A stretch of DNA of 6,022 bases, taken from the NCBI GenBank assembly GCA_937983035.1, contig CALKAN010000208.1:1-6022 (forward strand), given 5' to 3'. Under the pieces are notes generated by a model that saw nothing but the letters and a program-made list of their open reading frames with translations, was not told where the DNA came from and searched no databases. The position numbers were made by a program, and so were the translations under genes. Shown one piece after another: positions 4,994-6,022 of this stretch. The DNA comes from an uncultured Paenibacillaceae bacterium (GTDB lineage: Bacteria > Bacillota > Bacilli > Paenibacillales > CALAME01). Within the stretch, counting starts at the first letter, position 1. Each line of letters opens with the position of its first letter.

Positions 4994-6022
4994 TTACAAG
5001 GCAGATTCTACTGCGGCGTCCGCTTTTTGTTTGTTCATGCTGCGCTGCGCCATGATCAACTTGTAGTAAATGCCTTTAAGTTCCATCAGTTCCTGATGTG
5101 AACCGATCTCGGCGATTTCGCCTTTATCCAGCACAACGAGGCGGTCAGCGTTGCGCAGCGTAGACAGCCGGTGAGCAATCGCGATCGTCGTCCGCCCTGC
5201 AGTGACGCGTTTCAACGCTTCTTGGATCGCTGTTTCCGTATCAATGTCCAGCGAAGCTGTCGCTTCGTCCAAGATCAAGATGCGCGGATCGTTCAAAACG
5301 GCTCTGGCGATAGCAACGCGCTGGCGTTCTCCTCCGGACAAATTGCGTCCGTCTTCTTCCAGCAGCGTATCGTAGCCGTCCGGCAAGCGAACGATAAAAT
5401 CATGAGCATTGGCCACCTTGGCCGCTTGAATGATTTCTTCGAGTGAAGCATCCGGCTTGGCGTACCGGATATTGTCAGCGATCGTGCCCCTGAACAGAAA
5501 CGTTTCCTGCAGCACGACGCCGATTTGAGAGCGGTAATGCTCTTGCTTCATCTTGCGAATGTCAACGCCGTCTACGAGAATTTCGCCTTCATTGACATCG
5601 TAAAACCTGGAAACGAGATTGATCAGCGTCGATTTCCCTGCTCCGGAATGGCCGACCAGTCCGATCATTTCTCCTTTTTTAATCTCCAAATGAATGTTTT
5701 TCAATACCGGCTCATATGATTTATACCCAAATGTTACGTTGCGAAACTCAATTTGGCCTTGAATCTGCATTTCCACGGAGTCCGGACGGTCGGCGATTTC
5801 TTGCTGCTCATCGATGACGGAAAAGACCCGGTCTACCGCCATCGCAGCGTTCGCAATCCATCGCGGCATGTTCAGCAAAAATGAGATCGGACCGTAAATC
5901 ATCATCGTATAGCCGGTAAATTGCACCAATTCGCCAAGCGTCAGCGTTCCATTGACGATCATGTAGCTTCCTGCCAGAAGCACAAAATAAAGACCGATTT
6001 GAATTAAATAGTTGGAAATTGG
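4994..6022 (-). CDS. ABC exporter half-transporter, membrane-ATPase fusion (5' end outside window)
   Basis: The visible 342 residues are the C-terminal part of a type IV (MsbA/BmrA-like) exporter; the start lies beyond the window. The GTG at 5983 is internal, since the frame continues open to the edge. About the first 60 residues are the last membrane helices (SYMIVNGTLTLGELVQF onward is typical of this fold), followed by a complete ATPase domain. It shows Walker A GHSGAGKST (124-132), Q-loop Gln172, signature LSGGE (228-232), Walker B ILILDE (248-253) with the D-loop SLD, and switch His284. All key residues are present, so the ATPase should be functional. Such proteins dimerise, or pair with a neighbour half-transporter, and export lipids, drugs or peptides; the substrate cannot be told. 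A partner gene, if any, would lie upstream outside the window. Confidence 0.93.
   Translation of the reverse strand, partial: PISNYLIQIGLYFVLLAGSYMIVNGTLTLGELVQFTGYTMMIYGPISFLLNMPRWIANAAMAVDRVFSVIDEQQEIADRPDSVEMQIQGQIEFRNVTFGYKSYEPVLKNIHLEIKKGEMIGLVGHSGAGKSTLINLVSRFYDVNEGEILVDGVDIRKMKQEHYRSQIGVVLQETFLFRGTIADNIRYAKPDASLEEIIQAAKVANAHDFIVRLPDGYDTLLEEDGRNLSGGERQRVAIARAVLNDPRILILDEATASLDIDTETAIQEALKRVTAGRTTIAIAHRLSTLRNADRLVVLDKGEIAEIGSHQELMELKGIYYKLIMAQRSMNKQKADAAVESAL

Noticed and set aside
4916..5719. Plus-strand frames at 4916-5101, 5171-5446 and 5525-5719
   Set aside because: Antisense to the exporter's terminator and conserved ATPase domain, with no start signals.
1..6022. Insertion sequence, CRISPR array, tRNA or phage attachment site
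   Set aside because: No transposase, no regularly spaced repeats, no cloverleaf-like sequence and no long direct repeats were found; the similarity between the two lipoprotein genes is gene duplication, not a mobile element.

Overview
The window looks like chromosomal DNA from a mid-GC, Gram-positive Bacillota, most likely Paenibacillaceae. The signs are strong GGAGG-type ribosome binding sites, sigma-A promoters, hairpin-plus-T-run terminators after every gene, lipoprotein signal peptides with a classic lipobox, and a polysaccharide-lyase fragment close to sugar-binding lipoproteins. The genus is inferred from protein style; no rRNA or tRNA gene is present to confirm it.

Layout, left to right. 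Positions 1-804 (+) hold the C-terminal part of a large protein resembling the heparinase II/III-type polysaccharide lyases. It ends at a terminator (803-845) that works in both directions, because a convergent small gene lies on the other side. That gene (888-1016, minus) encodes a 42-residue single-pass membrane protein with a strong ribosome binding site. After about 300 bp of mostly empty DNA come two paralogous lipoprotein solute-binding protein genes, both on the minus strand (1324-2697 and 3198-4562). Their binding domains align over 398 residues without a gap and are roughly three quarters identical by eye. At the right edge, 4994-6022 (minus) is the C-terminal part of an ABC exporter that fuses membrane and ATPase domains.

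The most interesting feature is the control of the two binding-protein genes. Each is its own transcription unit, with a promoter, a 280-400 nt untranslated leader and a terminator. Each promoter is followed, at about the transcription start, by the same palindrome CACTCGAGTG (3075-3086 and 4838-4847), which looks like the operator of one shared repressor. The leaders also share short motifs, including AAACATGC on the plus strand. It appears that the whole unit (operator, leader, gene) was duplicated and then diverged.

How the genes may work together: a secreted lyase could release oligosaccharides that the two lipoproteins capture. No sugar-ABC permease or ATPase is visible beside them, so they would have to use a transporter encoded elsewhere or act as sensors. 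This link is inference only. The exporter at the right end is separated by its own terminator and appears to be an unrelated unit.
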